NCBI RefSeq assembly: GCF_019656015.1
Contig: NZ_BPKW01000006.1
Span: 1-64,000, forward strand
Reading direction: 5' to 3'
DNA: 64,000 bases
DNA from: Leuconostoc inhae
GTDB lineage: Bacteria; Bacillota; Bacilli; Lactobacillales; Lactobacillaceae
Part shown: positions 36,411 to 47,316 of the stretch, piece after piece
Layout: every line of letters begins with the position of its first letter
Numbering within the stretch: the stretch's first letter is position 1
Notes under the pieces: model-generated
The model's input: the letters and a program-made list of their open reading frames with translations, nothing else
The model's database searches: none
What the model was told of the DNA's origin: nothing
Position numbers and translations under genes: made by a program

Positions 36411-37640
36411 TTAATTTCTCCTAAATGGATTTCGTAAAATACGCTTCATGTAACCCACTTCATCGGCTGTTGGGTTTTCATCGTCAGATATATCTGTGTC
36501 ATGGTAATCAGCTAATACTGTCTCATAGAAATCCAGTACACGATGTGCAAAAGTATTGGCATCAACATCTTTCATTTTTTTAGATCGTATCATTGCATCA
36601 GTTTCTGAATTTGGACGGCGTAAGTATTTTTCAATTCCAGCCAGTAATCCGTCATAATCTGACACTAACGTACCAATAGCTTCATGATCTACAAGGTTAT
36701 CTAAATACGGCGAATGTATGGCCACAAAAGGCCTATTTGCAGCCATTGCTTCAATAAAAGTCAACCCCTGTGTCTCCGTATCAGAAGAACTAACAAACAC
36801 ATTACTCATCTGATAATAATTAATAATGTCATCATGATTCACCATACCTGCAAATATAACTTGTTTTTCTAAAGCAAGTTCACTAACTTGTTCCTCGAGC
36901 GACTTTCTAGCAGGGCCATCTCCAGCAATAACTAACCTAGCATCTGGCCAAGTTTGTAATAATTCAGAAAAAGCAGATATTGTTAACGCAACATTTTTTT
37001 CAAAGGCTAAGCGACCAAGCGACAAAATAATAGGCTCCTCTAATGAAAAACCATATTCTTTACGTAGATTTTGGTGAGCAACACCAGTACTTGGCAATGA
37101 TACACCTGTCGGGATAATACGTATTGGCGCTTTAATACCATATCGTATTAATGTTTCTTGAACAAGCTGAGATGGTGCAATGACACCAACCATTCCCGAC
37201 ATATAAGCTTTCATCAATGTGCCAACGCCTTTAGGACCAATTAAAAATCCCCTAGCAACGTAATGTGTATAATCTTCATACATCGTGTGATATGTATGAA
37301 TCACCGGAATTTTAAGTTGACGTGCCACAAATTTTCCTAGTAATCCTAAAGAAAATTCTGTTTGTGTATGTATAATATCTAGTTGCAATGATTTCGCAAT
37401 TTCAACAGCTTGAATCAATCCTCGAAAAGCCAACCGCCTATCTTTAAATCCAGCATAAGGTACACTAGAAAAACGATAAATATGCGGTTCAAATTTATTT
37501 TTCGAAACTTTAGGGTCAGTTGATGTAAATATATATACTTGATGCCCTTGCGCCTCTAGCGCTTCTTTTAACGTTTTAATCGAAGTAGCAACCCCACTAA
37601 CTTGTGGGAAATACGTATCCGTAAAGAGACCAATATTCAT
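36411..37640 (-). CDS. Glycosyltransferase family 4, 1,2-diacylglycerol glucosyltransferase-like
   Basis: A GT-B enzyme of about 409 aa starting MNIGLFTDTYFPQVSGVATS, typical of bacterial diacylglycerol 3-glucosyltransferases. The donor-binding E-x7-E motif is in SSDTETQGLTFIEAMAANR (about 285-302). I chose the ATG at 37640 because GGAGGA precedes it. An extended -10 promoter (TGGTATAAT, 37697-37705) is upstream. It is the first gene of the glycolipid/LTA cluster. Confidence 0.85.
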   Translation of the reverse strand: MNIGLFTDTYFPQVSGVATSIKTLKEALEAQGHQVYIFTSTDPKVSKNKFEPHIYRFSSVPYAGFKDRRLAFRGLIQAVEIAKSLQLDIIHTQTEFSLGLLGKFVARQLKIPVIHTYHTMYEDYTHYVARGFLIGPKGVGTLMKAYMSGMVGVIAPSQLVQETLIRYGIKAPIRIIPTGVSLPSTGVAHQNLRKEYGFSLEEPIILSLGRLAFEKNVALTISAFSELLQTWPDARLVIAGDGPARKSLEEQVSELALEKQVIFAGMVNHDDIINYYQMSNVFVSSSDTETQGLTFIEAMAANRPFVAIHSPYLDNLVDHEAIGTLVSDYDGLLAGIEKYLRRPNSETDAMIRSKKMKDVDANTFAHRVLDFYETVLADYHDTDISDDENPTADEVGYMKRILRNPFRRN

Positions 37641-37696
37641 TGTGTCCTCCAAAGTTTATATGAACATTAAAGAAATTCCATAATGACAATACTGCT

Positions 37697-37705
37697 ATTA
37701 TACCA
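37697..37705 (-). promoter_or_regulatory. Extended -10 promoter of the glycolipid/LTA cluster
   Basis: The minus strand reads TGGTATAAT, an extended -10 motif (TGnTATAAT). No good -35 is visible. It is about 57 bases before the glycosyltransferase start. Confidence 0.5.
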
Positions 37706-37730
37706 TAAATTTAAAATTGTCCCGCATACG

Positions 37731-37776
37731 CAAAAAGCATGCTGCAACCCCAATCGATGTCGTTGCAGCATGCTTT
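37731..37776 (-). terminator. Terminator of the ABC exporter operon
   Basis: AAAGCATGCTGCAAC (37734-37748) pairs perfectly with GTTGCAGCATGCTTT (37762-37776). It ends in TTTTTG on the minus strand, after the ABC gene stop at 37787. Confidence 0.9.
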
Positions 37777-37786
37777 AATTTTCTGA

Positions 37787-39568
37787 TTAATCAAACACCA
37801 TCTGATTATGATACAACTCAGAATAAAATCCACCTTTTTTAAGAAGAGACTCATGAGAACCTTGTTCGATAACTTTACCGTCTTTAAGCACAATAATTTT
37901 ATCAGCACCCAAAATTGTTTTCAAACGATGGGCAATCACAAAACTTGTTCTGCCTGCAATCACATTATCCATGGCAGCTTGAATACGAGCCTCAGTTACC
38001 GTATCAACATTTGAAGTCGCTTCATCCAAAATCAAGAAAGCAGGATTTGTTAAAATAGTTCGTGCTATCGCCAGTAACTGTTTTTGCCCAGTTGAAAATA
38101 CCGAATTTTCATCATCTACTATCGTTTGATAACCTGCTGGTAGTGAGACAATAAATTCATGAATATTTGCCTGTTTTGCAGCATTTACCATGTCTTCTTC
38201 TGTCGCCTCAGGCGCCCCAAATTTGATATTATCGGCTACAGTTCCACTAAACAAAACTGAATCCTGTAGGACAATACCGACATGATCACGTAACGATTTC
38301 AAATCCAAATCGCGTACATCAACCCCGTCAAATTTAACGGCACCATCATCAACATCATAAAATCTATTCAATAAATTCATGACAGTCGTTTTACCTGATC
38401 CAGTTGGCCCAACTAAAGCTACCATCTCACCTTTGTTAACCTGAATTGACACATCATGTAAAATTTCTTTTTCAGCTGTATACCCAAAACGAATATTTTC
38501 TAGTGTCACATCAGACTTTATTCCGCTTAATTTTTGACCATTGGCTGGATTTATTTCTTCATTTTGATCATGTACATCTGATAAACGACGTGCACCAGTT
38601 ACCGCTAGCTGTAACATATTATAAATTGATGTAATTTGTGTGATTGGTTGGTAATATTGCTGTGAATAATTAACAAATACAACAATTAATCCTAACCCAA
38701 CTGCCTTGTCCATGCCTTCAGAAACAATTAACCATGATCCAAAAAAGATCACAATTGCCAAATTCAACAAAGATAACCCTTGCATCAAAGGAAACAACAT
38801 ACCAGAATATACTTGCCCTTTAAAAGTAGCTTGTTTCACTTCTTCATTGTGAGGCATAAATCCCGCAATTGATTCTTCTTGTAGCCCTTGGGTGATAATA
38901 ATTTTTTCACCATTTATTTGTTCGTTGATGTAACCATTCATGCTACCTGTTGCATCTTGCTGTGCATCAATAAAATGACGTGCTCGAGAAATGATAACCC
39001 AAGCAACAAGGATGGCTACAGGCGTTGAAGCCATGGTAACCCATGCTAATTTAACATTTTGATCAAACATCATCCAAATAATACCAACAAATAAAGCAAA
39101 CTGCGATAGAAGTTGGAAAATTGCCTGATTCATGGCATTAAAAATATTATCTAAATCTGATGTAAATAAAGATAATATTTCGCCATCCCGATGTGTATCA
39201 AAATATTTGATTGTCATTCTTTGCAACTTAGCAAATAAGCCAATCCGCATGCGACCAGACGCTTGTGCTGACACGCGAGAAGATAAAAAGCTCGAAATAA
39301 ACATCGTAATTGCAGTTAAGATAAAGAACAACATCATTGATTCAAATGCGTGATAAAAGGGTGTTTTACTAGCGATTGCACGTGTAGCTGGATTCATATA
39401 TTGTCCAAGATAATTTGCCAACTCTGTAATTGCTTGACCCATATAAGATGGTGCTTTCACTTGAAAATAAGTTGAAATAATCGTTATCACCACAACAAAT
39501 GTTAAACTAATCCAGTATTGTTTCAAGTAACTCGCAAAATATTTAATAGCACGTTTTACATCACTCAT
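37787..39568 (-). CDS. ABC exporter half-transporter with consensus catalytic residues (LmrD/BmrD-like)
   Basis: Six membrane helices (about 20-315) plus one nucleotide-binding domain. Walker [10 protein letters not shown] (near 375), signature [13 protein letters not shown] (noncanonical), Walker B with catalytic Glu ([11 protein letters not shown]) and H-loop His (VIAHRL) are present. It pairs with the next gene upstream, with which it shares a two-base gap. The pair is a heterodimeric multidrug-type exporter; substrate unknown. Confidence 0.88.
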   Translation of the reverse strand: MSDVKRAIKYFASYLKQYWISLTFVVVITIISTYFQVKAPSYMGQAITELANYLGQYMNPATRAIASKTPFYHAFESMMLFFILTAITMFISSFLSSRVSAQASGRMRIGLFAKLQRMTIKYFDTHRDGEILSLFTSDLDNIFNAMNQAIFQLLSQFALFVGIIWMMFDQNVKLAWVTMASTPVAILVAWVIISRARHFIDAQQDATGSMNGYINEQINGEKIIITQGLQEESIAGFMPHNEEVKQATFKGQVYSGMLFPLMQGLSLLNLAIVIFFGSWLIVSEGMDKAVGLGLIVVFVNYSQQYYQPITQITSIYNMLQLAVTGARRLSDVHDQNEEINPANGQKLSGIKSDVTLENIRFGYTAEKEILHDVSIQVNKGEMVALVGPTGSGKTTVMNLLNRFYDVDDGAVKFDGVDVRDLDLKSLRDHVGIVLQDSVLFSGTVADNIKFGAPEATEEDMVNAAKQANIHEFIVSLPAGYQTIVDDENSVFSTGQKQLLAIARTILTNPAFLILDEATSNVDTVTEARIQAAMDNVIAGRTSFVIAHRLKTILGADKIIVLKDGKVIEQGSHESLLKKGGFYSELYHNQMVFD

Positions 39569-39570
39569 GT

Positions 39571-41292
39571 TCAGTTACCCCCTTTCGCTTTTTGCGTTTC
39601 ATAAATCTCAGTATAAATTGGCGATGATGCTAATAATTCTTTATGAGAACCAATGCCGACTAATTTGCCATCGTCTAATACTAATATGCGATTTGCATGA
39701 ATAACTGAGCTAATTTTTTCAGCAATAACAAAAGTGGTTGTTTCAGAAAGTTCATCATTTAACGCTTCTTGCACAAGTTTTTCTGATCGTGCATCCAAAG
39801 CAGATGTCGAATCATCTAAAATTAAAATTCGTGGTGACCCCACTACACCACGTGCAATAGATAATCGTTGCTTTTGTCCACCTGACAAGTTAGCTGAACG
39901 TTCCTCTACCAAATGTTCAAAACCGTCATCATATTGATTGATAAACTCAGCCGCTTGAGCAATTGTCGCTGCTCTTTCTAATTCTTTATTAGTCGCTGCC
40001 TTTTTACCTTGACGCAGATTATCTGAAATTCTACCACTAAATAACAGGGCACGTTGTAAGACAAAGGATACTGTAGCTCGTAAGGATTTTTCGTTGACTT
40101 CTTTTAAATTGACACCACCTACACTTATCTCACCTTCAGTCGGATCATATAATCGTGGAATCAATTGTGCTAAGGTCGACTTTCCCGATCCAGTAGCGCC
40201 AACAATACCAATCATTTCTCCAGATTTAACATCAAATGAAATATTTTTAAGCGCTGGTTGCTCATCCCCTGGATAAGTGAACGAGACATTTTTAAATGAG
40301 ACATCACCAGACAATTCCTTTTCTGGTGCATCAGAATTATAGGTAAGATCTGCCTTTGTATCCAAGACTTCCTTGATACGACCAAGGGATACAAATCCAC
40401 GTGAGGCAAATGTCGACATCATGCCACCAATCATAATAGCAAAAAATATTTGCATCAAATATGAAATAAACGATGTAATCGCTGCTAAATCATCTGGATT
40501 CTGTACAATATTTCGACCGACAAATAAGACAGCCGCGCCAATAGCTAAATAAGAAATTAACATGAACATCGGAATCATTGTTGAAAACAAATAACCAATG
40601 GTCGTTGTCACGCCAGTCAAATGATCTGAATTCTCAGTAAATCGTTGCTGCTCATTTGCTTCTTGATTAAATGATTTAACAACACGCACACCTTGCAAAT
40701 TTTCTTTGGCAAGTGTATTTGTCTTATCAATTAAATTTTGAATTTGAGCAAAGTATTTACCCATTTGTTTAAAAACGATTTGAGATGCCAATGCAATAAG
40801 AATGACCATTAAGATAACAATCCACCAAAGTTTTGGTAAGGTAATTAATGCCAAAATAAATGCCCCAATAAACAGTATTGGAATACGAGTTAAAGATTGT
40901 AAAACCATCATAATCAATTGCTGTACTTGGTTAATATCATTGGTCATTCGCACAACTAAATTGCCCGCTGAAAAGTTTTCAATATTACTAAATGAAAACG
41001 ATTGAATTTTTTGATACTCATGTGCTCGTATATCGGCCGCAATACTTTGTGAGATCTTGGCCGCAAAAATTGTATTAACAACCCCAGCAATCAAACCAAT
41101 TATCGCTAAAACAATCAACTGTATGCCGTACACCATCACCTTGTTTTGATCATCGGCAATAATCGCTTTCATGACACTTTGCAACAAACGTGGCTGCCAT
41201 AAAGATGCACCAGCCATAATAACAACAGCAATAATCGAAAAAATAATATCTCGCAAATAAGGTCGCGCGTGTTCCTTTAAAATTTGCATCAT
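39571..41292 (-). CDS. ABC exporter half-transporter with degenerate ATP site (LmrC/BmrC-like)
   Basis: A 573-aa half-transporter with six membrane helices then an ATPase domain. Walker [10 protein letters not shown] and a canonical [14 protein letters not shown] signature are intact. The Walker B catalytic Glu is replaced by Asp ([11 protein letters not shown]) and the H-loop His by Glu (VIAEKISS). This gives one degenerate ATP site, as in LmrCD/BmrCD heterodimers. First gene of the two-gene unit. Confidence 0.88.
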   Translation of the reverse strand: MMQILKEHARPYLRDIIFSIIAVVIMAGASLWQPRLLQSVMKAIIADDQNKVMVYGIQLIVLAIIGLIAGVVNTIFAAKISQSIAADIRAHEYQKIQSFSFSNIENFSAGNLVVRMTNDINQVQQLIMMVLQSLTRIPILFIGAFILALITLPKLWWIVILMVILIALASQIVFKQMGKYFAQIQNLIDKTNTLAKENLQGVRVVKSFNQEANEQQRFTENSDHLTGVTTTIGYLFSTMIPMFMLISYLAIGAAVLFVGRNIVQNPDDLAAITSFISYLMQIFFAIMIGGMMSTFASRGFVSLGRIKEVLDTKADLTYNSDAPEKELSGDVSFKNVSFTYPGDEQPALKNISFDVKSGEMIGIVGATGSGKSTLAQLIPRLYDPTEGEISVGGVNLKEVNEKSLRATVSFVLQRALLFSGRISDNLRQGKKAATNKELERAATIAQAAEFINQYDDGFEHLVEERSANLSGGQKQRLSIARGVVGSPRILILDDSTSALDARSEKLVQEALNDELSETTTFVIAEKISSVIHANRILVLDDGKLVGIGSHKELLASSPIYTEIYETQKAKGGN

Positions 41293-41377
41293 AGCTCCTT
41301 TTTAAATGATAAATTTTCTAAAAAATGTTACAACATGTATCATTATATCAAATCATCGTGTTGCAGATGTTTTTTGT

Positions 41378-41424
41378 AAAAAAAAAGCCGCTTTTTTATG
41401 AATGGTTCACATTTCACAAGCGAC
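41378..41424 (-). terminator. Terminator of the MacB-like gene
   Basis: GCCGCTT (41387-41393) pairs with AAGCGAC (41418-41424) including one wobble. It is followed by a nine-T run on the minus strand. Confidence 0.65.
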
Positions 41425-41465
41425 TAAATTTTTTGGTTTACTATTCAACTCACCGATAAATTAAA

Positions 41466-43448
41466 TTAATCAGCAGCTAACGCATCAATTGTATTTAGTT
41501 TTGCTGCCCGTCGTGATGGCACAAAACTAGCAATTAATGCAATTAATATTGAAATAACGACTGCAAAAATAACATTACCAACCGATACCTGTACAATACT
41601 GAAATGTATTAACCCATTTAAGGCGGCATTCATTACTATTTGTCCAACATAGGCCATCGTAATACCCACTATGGCTGATATGATTCCGATTAGCAAGGCT
41701 TCATTTGTAAATAGACCTCGAATATCTTTAGCTCTGGCGCCAAGCGCACGAAGCACACCAATTTCACGTGTACGTTCGGAAACAGACATATAGGTGGTTA
41801 CAATTATCATAATAGCTGAAACAAGTAATGATATACCAGCAATGGCAGCTAACACATATGATGCCAAACTTGTAATTGTATTAATCGTACTTAAAATATC
41901 AGTCATTGAAACGCCAGCATAACTTTGCATACCATTACTTTGTAATTTATTAATACGCTTCATGGTTGCACTAACCGCTTTTGTATCATTTATTTCAACT
42001 GCAGCTTGGTTCGCATCTGTTACCGCATTGTTTTTCTTCAAATCATTTTTCATTGTTGCCCAATTTTGAATAAACATTGCCCCCGATTGACCACCATCAG
42101 TCATGCCAGCAATTTTTGCTGAAGTGGCAATGACAACTGGGCGATTTGATGAATCAAACGCCATATAGCTAAATGAGATTGTTTTCCCAATCAGCGCTTT
42201 ATAGTTACTTTGGATTTTTTTAGCGTATGACTGATCAATCAGCACTTCACCAGATTTTGCTTGATGCCCAGCTTTAATTGTTTTTTTAGAAAACTGTGGT
42301 GACCATGATTGTATTTGCACTGGTTGTGATTTGACATTGCCATACGTAAATATAGCATTACCAAACTGACCACCAGCATATACCGCGTCAACGCCCTTCA
42401 CATTATCTAAACGATCTAACATGGCTTTATCCATTGTTGTAGACGAATAGTTTGTTGTCATAGCTCGTGCTGTTGCTTGCATACGTTCTGCCGTACTAGC
42501 ATCTTTGTCCTGCGTCGTATTACGAACAACAGACTGATAATTTGGATTGACAAGAGAATCAACTTGATTGGCAATATAACCTTTAATGCCATTACCCAAG
42601 CCCAAGAAAATAATAACCGAAAACACACCAATTGCTGAGCCTAATATAATCAAGAAATTCTGAAGTTTTTTATACTTTAAATGATCAAATGCCATATCCC
42701 AAATTGATGACGCTTTCAAAGGCCTTGATGTTAAACGTTTGGTCACTTCTGGTACTAAAAATTTATCCTTCAAGTACTTTTCTTCATCAATTTTACCATC
42801 AGCCATATGTAAAATGCGCGTCCCATATTCTGCAACTGACTGTGAATGCGTGACAACAATAACAAGTTTGCCTTCTTCTGCAATTTGTTTTAATAGCTCA
42901 AGCACTTCAATAGTATTCACAGAATCAAGTGCACCAGTTGGCTCGTCGGCAATCATGATATCTGGGTCAGAAGCCAATGCGCGTGCAATAGCGACACGTT
43001 GTTTTTGTCCACCTGATAATTGCGATGGATATTTGTTAATATGCTCAGCCAAGCCAACTTTGGTTAACAATACTTTTGCTCGCTCTTTACGTTCAGCAGC
43101 TGATAGCGTTGTCATATTCAAACTTGTCTCAACGTTTTCTAAATTAGTTTGATAATTAATTAAATTAAAGCTCTGGAAAATATAACCAATTGTTTCACGA
43201 CGATAAACATCAAGCTTTTTTTCTTGTCTATGATCAAGCTTATCCCCGTTGACTTCAACTAATCCTTCAAAATTACGATCTAACCCACCAATAATGTTCA
43301 TTAAAGTCGATTTACCGCCACCTGATTCACCAAGAATCGAAACAAATTCTCCTTTGTCAAATGACAAATCAATGCCATTGAGAACGGGAAATTCTTCTTT
43401 ACCCAAGTAGTATGATTTTTTAATATTCTGGAGTTCTAAAAATGCCAT
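41466..43448 (-). CDS. MacB-like ABC transporter (fused ATPase and FtsX/MacB permease)
   Basis: A 660-aa fusion. The N-terminal ATPase (1-230) has Walker A GESGGGKST, signature [14 protein letters not shown] and Walker B MIADEPTGALD. One membrane helix (about 260-285) is followed by a large outside MacB-PCD domain and three C-terminal FtsX helices (about 520-640, with REIGVLRALGAR between). Such proteins export peptides or work in antimicrobial peptide resistance. There is no adjacent adaptor or two-component system. Confidence 0.88.
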   Translation of the reverse strand: MAFLELQNIKKSYYLGKEEFPVLNGIDLSFDKGEFVSILGESGGGKSTLMNIIGGLDRNFEGLVEVNGDKLDHRQEKKLDVYRRETIGYIFQSFNLINYQTNLENVETSLNMTTLSAAERKERAKVLLTKVGLAEHINKYPSQLSGGQKQRVAIARALASDPDIMIADEPTGALDSVNTIEVLELLKQIAEEGKLVIVVTHSQSVAEYGTRILHMADGKIDEEKYLKDKFLVPEVTKRLTSRPLKASSIWDMAFDHLKYKKLQNFLIILGSAIGVFSVIIFLGLGNGIKGYIANQVDSLVNPNYQSVVRNTTQDKDASTAERMQATARAMTTNYSSTTMDKAMLDRLDNVKGVDAVYAGGQFGNAIFTYGNVKSQPVQIQSWSPQFSKKTIKAGHQAKSGEVLIDQSYAKKIQSNYKALIGKTISFSYMAFDSSNRPVVIATSAKIAGMTDGGQSGAMFIQNWATMKNDLKKNNAVTDANQAAVEINDTKAVSATMKRINKLQSNGMQSYAGVSMTDILSTINTITSLASYVLAAIAGISLLVSAIMIIVTTYMSVSERTREIGVLRALGARAKDIRGLFTNEALLIGIISAIVGITMAYVGQIVMNAALNGLIHFSIVQVSVGNVIFAVVISILIALIASFVPSRRAAKLNTIDALAAD

Positions 43449-43479
43449 ATTTTCTCTCTTTCAATGATGTTAAATTAAG

Positions 43480-43980
43480 TCATTCGCCATGTTCACGAAT
43501 CCAAGGTTTGTCGCTCACTTCATTTTCTGTTAAAACACTATGTATGGTCTTTTGTGCCTGTGGCACAAACATTTTTGGTTCAGGGGAAACTGAAACATAT
43601 TCTAGCTCAACTGTCTCTGTACCGTCCTTACGTAAGATACCACCAACACAGCGTACTTCAAAACCAATACCAATGGTCTCTTGTGCATCACCCCACGAAT
43701 TTTTATCTGTGATGTTGGTCGATAACCCTAACATACGCACCACTTCAACATCCAAACCCGTTTCTTCTTTAAACTCTCGAATAACTGCTTGTGTCGGTGA
43801 ATCACCGTACTCAAGATATCCTCCCGGAAATCCCCATCCGACGTCAGAATCCCAACGTTTTTCAAGTAAAATTTTATCATGTTGTTCATTCCATAAAACG
43901 CCATATGCTGATACGAAAATCATGCCTTCATGGCCAATTTTTTCTCGCATACGTGCAATATAATTTTTTTCTAGTACCAT
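43480..43980 (-). CDS. Nudix hydrolase
   Basis: A 166-aa protein with a complete Nudix box, G-YLEYGDSPTQAVIREFKEETG, at about 49-71. The motif includes REFKEETG metal-binding residues. The specific nucleotide diphosphate substrate cannot be told. It starts with ATG after a GGGGGAA run. It lies between an HD-hydrolase gene and the MacB-like gene on the same strand. Confidence 0.85.
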   Translation of the reverse strand: MVLEKNYIARMREKIGHEGMIFVSAYGVLWNEQHDKILLEKRWDSDVGWGFPGGYLEYGDSPTQAVIREFKEETGLDVEVVRMLGLSTNITDKNSWGDAQETIGIGFEVRCVGGILRKDGTETVELEYVSVSPEPKMFVPQAQKTIHSVLTENEVSDKPWIREHGE

Positions 43981-44037
43981 TTTTCCCCCACTAACTCATA
44001 GATTGACATATCATTATTTTTTAACCTAACCGCTCTG

Positions 44038-44688
44038 TTATTTTTGAGAAGCGGCAAAATCTGGTAACAAGCTTTTAGCTAAATCATATAACTGCTCTTT
44101 ACTGATAAAATTTTCCTCAAAAATATCTGGTAGGATATCTGTAGCAATATATTTAACACTTGCCATATCTTTAAATTCGGCTAGCGCTTCTAAACTACTC
44201 TGAAAAATATTAACAAACACCGGTTCCGGGTTGAATTTTTCTAATTCCCCATACGCTTCATACATCAAATCCACTTTATCAGAGATAGACAAAATTCGTC
44301 CCTCAATACTATCATCCTTGCCTTCGCCAAGTCGTCGCATATAGGCCGATTGAAATTGACGTGGTATTTCAGTTTTAATAAAGTTTTCTGTCATTGAATC
44401 TTCGACATCCGCTAACATAGAACGTAAAGTAGACGTTGCATATTTAACTGGTGTTTTAATATCACCAATAAAACGTTCAGTGTAATCATGGTTCAATGCC
44501 TTCTCATAGACAAGTTGCCAATTAATAGTAGCCCCATTTTGTTCTTCAACGTCTGCTAAAAATTGTGCTACTTGTGCTACTTTCCACGAATGTGCTGCGA
44601 CATTATGTGGTTGATACTTAAAAAATCCTGGTGCGCGATTAATTAATTCTAATTGGGTCATCCCCATAAAAAATTCATGCATTGGCAT
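44038..44688 (-). CDS. HD-domain hydrolase, YfbR-like (5'-deoxynucleotidase family)
   Basis: The HD metal-site segments HNVAAHSWKVAQVA (about 26-40) and NHDYTERFIGDI (about 65-76) identify a YfbR-like phosphohydrolase of about 216 aa. It may act on nucleoside monophosphates. The start is unclear: TTG at 44694 or ATG at 44688 or 44682, none with a strong binding site; I chose the ATG at 44688. Confidence 0.75.
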   Translation of the reverse strand: MPMHEFFMGMTQLELINRAPGFFKYQPHNVAAHSWKVAQVAQFLADVEEQNGATINWQLVYEKALNHDYTERFIGDIKTPVKYATSTLRSMLADVEDSMTENFIKTEIPRQFQSAYMRRLGEGKDDSIEGRILSISDKVDLMYEAYGELEKFNPEPVFVNIFQSSLEALAEFKDMASVKYIATDILPDIFEENFISKEQLYDLAKSLLPDFAASQK

Positions 44689-44763
44689 AGTCAACTATCA
44701 TATATATGACCAACCGTATCTTCATTAGATTAAACGGCTGATATATATTTTCCCTCCTCATAT

Positions 44764-47316
44764 TTAAAAAACGTTATCTTTATCATACACGACTTTTATC
44801 TCAGGTGCACGCGCAACTCCCTTATTATTAATTTTCAACAGACCAATCATGACCATTAAAATCCATGATTTTCTAGAATAAGCAACATACATCGGTACCC
44901 AATTTTTTGTGAATTTACTTTTATAATGATGTAAACCTTCAAATGAATATACCTTTGATCCAAATTGATAAACCAAGTTAGCTAAGCGCTCTCGTCCGAA
45001 ACTTTGACGGTGTTTTCCGACATTGGCCAAAGGCGACATCCCAAGATTAAGCGTTGTTAACCCTTGTTCTTTAGCATATGCAATCGTATTGACAAACAAA
45101 ACATCCATCACGCCATTGGGTGATTTTTTGGTAAAGCGCATCAAGTCAACCGCCATCTGCTGCTCTGTATACGATGTTACAAGTGTGGCAAATGCTTCAA
45201 TCTGATTATTTTTTTCTAAAATAGCAATTGGATACCTCTGAATATATTGATCATCATAAAAACCTAACGAATAGCCTTTTTCTTCTCGACCTGCGAGCCA
45301 TTCATTACTAATTGTGCGCAATTGCAGCATGATGTCTTGACTAAAAGGCGGTTGTAATACATGAAATTCAAAGCCACCACGCGTTGCTTGATGCATGACT
45401 GAACGTATATTTTGCATCTTTTTACCAGACGTCGAAAATTGCTCAAGTATCACGCGCGCTTCCTCACCAAGTTTAAAGAAATCATATCCAAACTCATGAG
45501 CCAACATAGCTATACGTTCACTCACTTCATAAAATACTGGCATGTATCCTAATATATCAGCATCTTCTACAAATTGTTGCATACCCTCAGCGTAGTAATT
45601 AGCATCACCAAATGGATCTCCCATCACCATAGCTTTATTATTAATAATTCTAAATTGAATGGCCAATACATCTTTATTATTTACCTGATAATAGTAGAGC
45701 CGTTTGTCACCAAGAAATGCCAAATTGGTATAATGTGTGTCCCCAACTGCTAGAATGTTATTTAACCGTTTTTCATCAAAAGTCGAGCCAAGTTGCTGCT
45801 GATGCGCATGTAAATATCGTAGTAATAATATACTAAAAATTGATACCATTAGAATAACTGTCACACCCATAATCCACCAATGTACCGATGGCATAATCCC
45901 TGTATGTTTTAAATTATGAAAATGCTGTTGAACAAACGGTGCATGAGCAACACCTAGTAATAGATAACTGACTATTAATGTTCCCCAGATAATACCATCA
46001 ACTACTTGTTGTTCCCAAGAATGAATAAACTGCTGACGATATAATGTTTTTTGGCTCAGAATAAACGCAATGAGTAAAACAGTGACGAAAATCACAGGGG
46101 CTATATGTTGATAACTAATTAATGTATAAACAAAAACTAAAATCAATACTAAAATTGTTGATTTATAGGCACGAATCACCTGATTGGCTACACCACGTGC
46201 ACTAATTAACAGTAGAAATCCTAATATAATGTTTGGTGACTGATTAGCAATGGCATAACCACTTGGTAAAAATAATAACCGATTGAGACCCATAACTTTT
46301 TGCGCAACATCTGGCATTGTCCCAGACAACACGAGTAGAAAGCCCAATAAATAAAATGTAATAGTAATCATGCGATGTGTTACAACTGCCGCTACATAGT
46401 GAGGAACACCACGATAATCTACATTTAACTTACGCGATAATCTATACACAAATAAGACTAATGCGCTGAACAATGGTAGTATGTTATAGAAAACGCGGTA
46501 CAATATTAACCAAACTACTGCTTTGCCTTGAGAAATGCCAGCATTTGATAACAATAGCAATATAGCAACATCAAACGACCCCCAACTGCCGGGTGTCATT
46601 GATACAAAGGCAATTGTGCTAGCAATAACAAATAAAACCATCATCATACTAACCTGAATTGACGACACACCAATTGTAATGCCAATAATGATAAACAAAC
46701 CCATTTGCAATATCAATGCTAAGCACGAAATTCCTATAAATTTTTTTGCGACTACACGCTTCATACCTAGCCATAACTGTAATTTAGGAATGAACGATAT
46801 CATAACAATAATACTAGTCATCATTAAAATGGCAGCTAACCATGCCATGGTACCGTCAACCGTCGGCGTAGCTTTTAAAATTAATGCTACAAAAGCAAAA
46901 ATACTTGTCAATAACAGGCCTGTCAAACTCAATACATACATTTGAAAATAAGGCTTTAATTGATTTGGTTTATTTTGATCAAAAAAAAGTATGCGCCTTA
47001 AAAGCATACTAACAGTACCTGCAAAACCAGCATTTATATTAAAAACATTGATTAACCATGCACGTTGATATAACTCAATTTTTTCAATACGATATTTTTG
47101 CCATTTGGCCAAAATAATATCATTGTAGGTGGTCACTAAAACAGATAAAAATCCAAATATTATCAATAATGCCGCTTGCCACCAAGCAACCTCATTAATT
47201 GTTGCTATAATCATGCGCCATGTAATCTCACGTGTCATAAATATCAATTGCATGACAAGAATAATTGTTGTCGTTGGCACAATTAATCGTGATAAAATAT
47301 GTTTAATCTTTGTCAT
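44764..47316 (-). CDS. mprF: MprF phosphatidylglycerol aminoacyltransferase/flippase
   Basis: An 850-aa membrane protein. About 14 membrane helices (the flippase and core regions, residues 1-510) are followed by a cytosolic GNAT-fold aminoacyltransferase domain (about 530-830) with the segment LGMSPLANVG and YQFGSKVYSFEGL. It transfers lysine (or alanine) from tRNA to phosphatidylglycerol and flips the product, lowering cationic peptide binding. Its start lies 14 bases inside the preceding alpha/beta hydrolase gene, with GAGGAA there. Confidence 0.92.
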   Translation of the reverse strand: MTKIKHILSRLIVPTTTIILVMQLIFMTREITWRMIIATINEVAWWQAALLIIFGFLSVLVTTYNDIILAKWQKYRIEKIELYQRAWLINVFNINAGFAGTVSMLLRRILFFDQNKPNQLKPYFQMYVLSLTGLLLTSIFAFVALILKATPTVDGTMAWLAAILMMTSIIVMISFIPKLQLWLGMKRVVAKKFIGISCLALILQMGLFIIIGITIGVSSIQVSMMMVLFVIASTIAFVSMTPGSWGSFDVAILLLLSNAGISQGKAVVWLILYRVFYNILPLFSALVLFVYRLSRKLNVDYRGVPHYVAAVVTHRMITITFYLLGFLLVLSGTMPDVAQKVMGLNRLLFLPSGYAIANQSPNIILGFLLLISARGVANQVIRAYKSTILVLILVFVYTLISYQHIAPVIFVTVLLIAFILSQKTLYRQQFIHSWEQQVVDGIIWGTLIVSYLLLGVAHAPFVQQHFHNLKHTGIMPSVHWWIMGVTVILMVSIFSILLLRYLHAHQQQLGSTFDEKRLNNILAVGDTHYTNLAFLGDKRLYYYQVNNKDVLAIQFRIINNKAMVMGDPFGDANYYAEGMQQFVEDADILGYMPVFYEVSERIAMLAHEFGYDFFKLGEEARVILEQFSTSGKKMQNIRSVMHQATRGGFEFHVLQPPFSQDIMLQLRTISNEWLAGREEKGYSLGFYDDQYIQRYPIAILEKNNQIEAFATLVTSYTEQQMAVDLMRFTKKSPNGVMDVLFVNTIAYAKEQGLTTLNLGMSPLANVGKHRQSFGRERLANLVYQFGSKVYSFEGLHHYKSKFTKNWVPMYVAYSRKSWILMVMIGLLKINNKGVARAPEIKVVYDKDNVF

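Noticed and set aside
42739-43152. 137-codon plus-strand frame opposite the MacB-like ATPase
   Set aside because: It is antisense to a highly conserved ATP-binding domain and has no initiation signal.
43442-43963. 173-codon plus-strand frame opposite the Nudix gene
   Set aside because: The opposite strand encodes an intact Nudix box; this frame has no family resemblance and is explained as a shadow.
44695-44763. GAGGAGG on the minus strand before the HD-hydrolase gene, considered as its ribosome binding site
   Set aside because: It lies more than 60 bases from every possible start codon of that gene, and no convincing small frame follows at the right distance.
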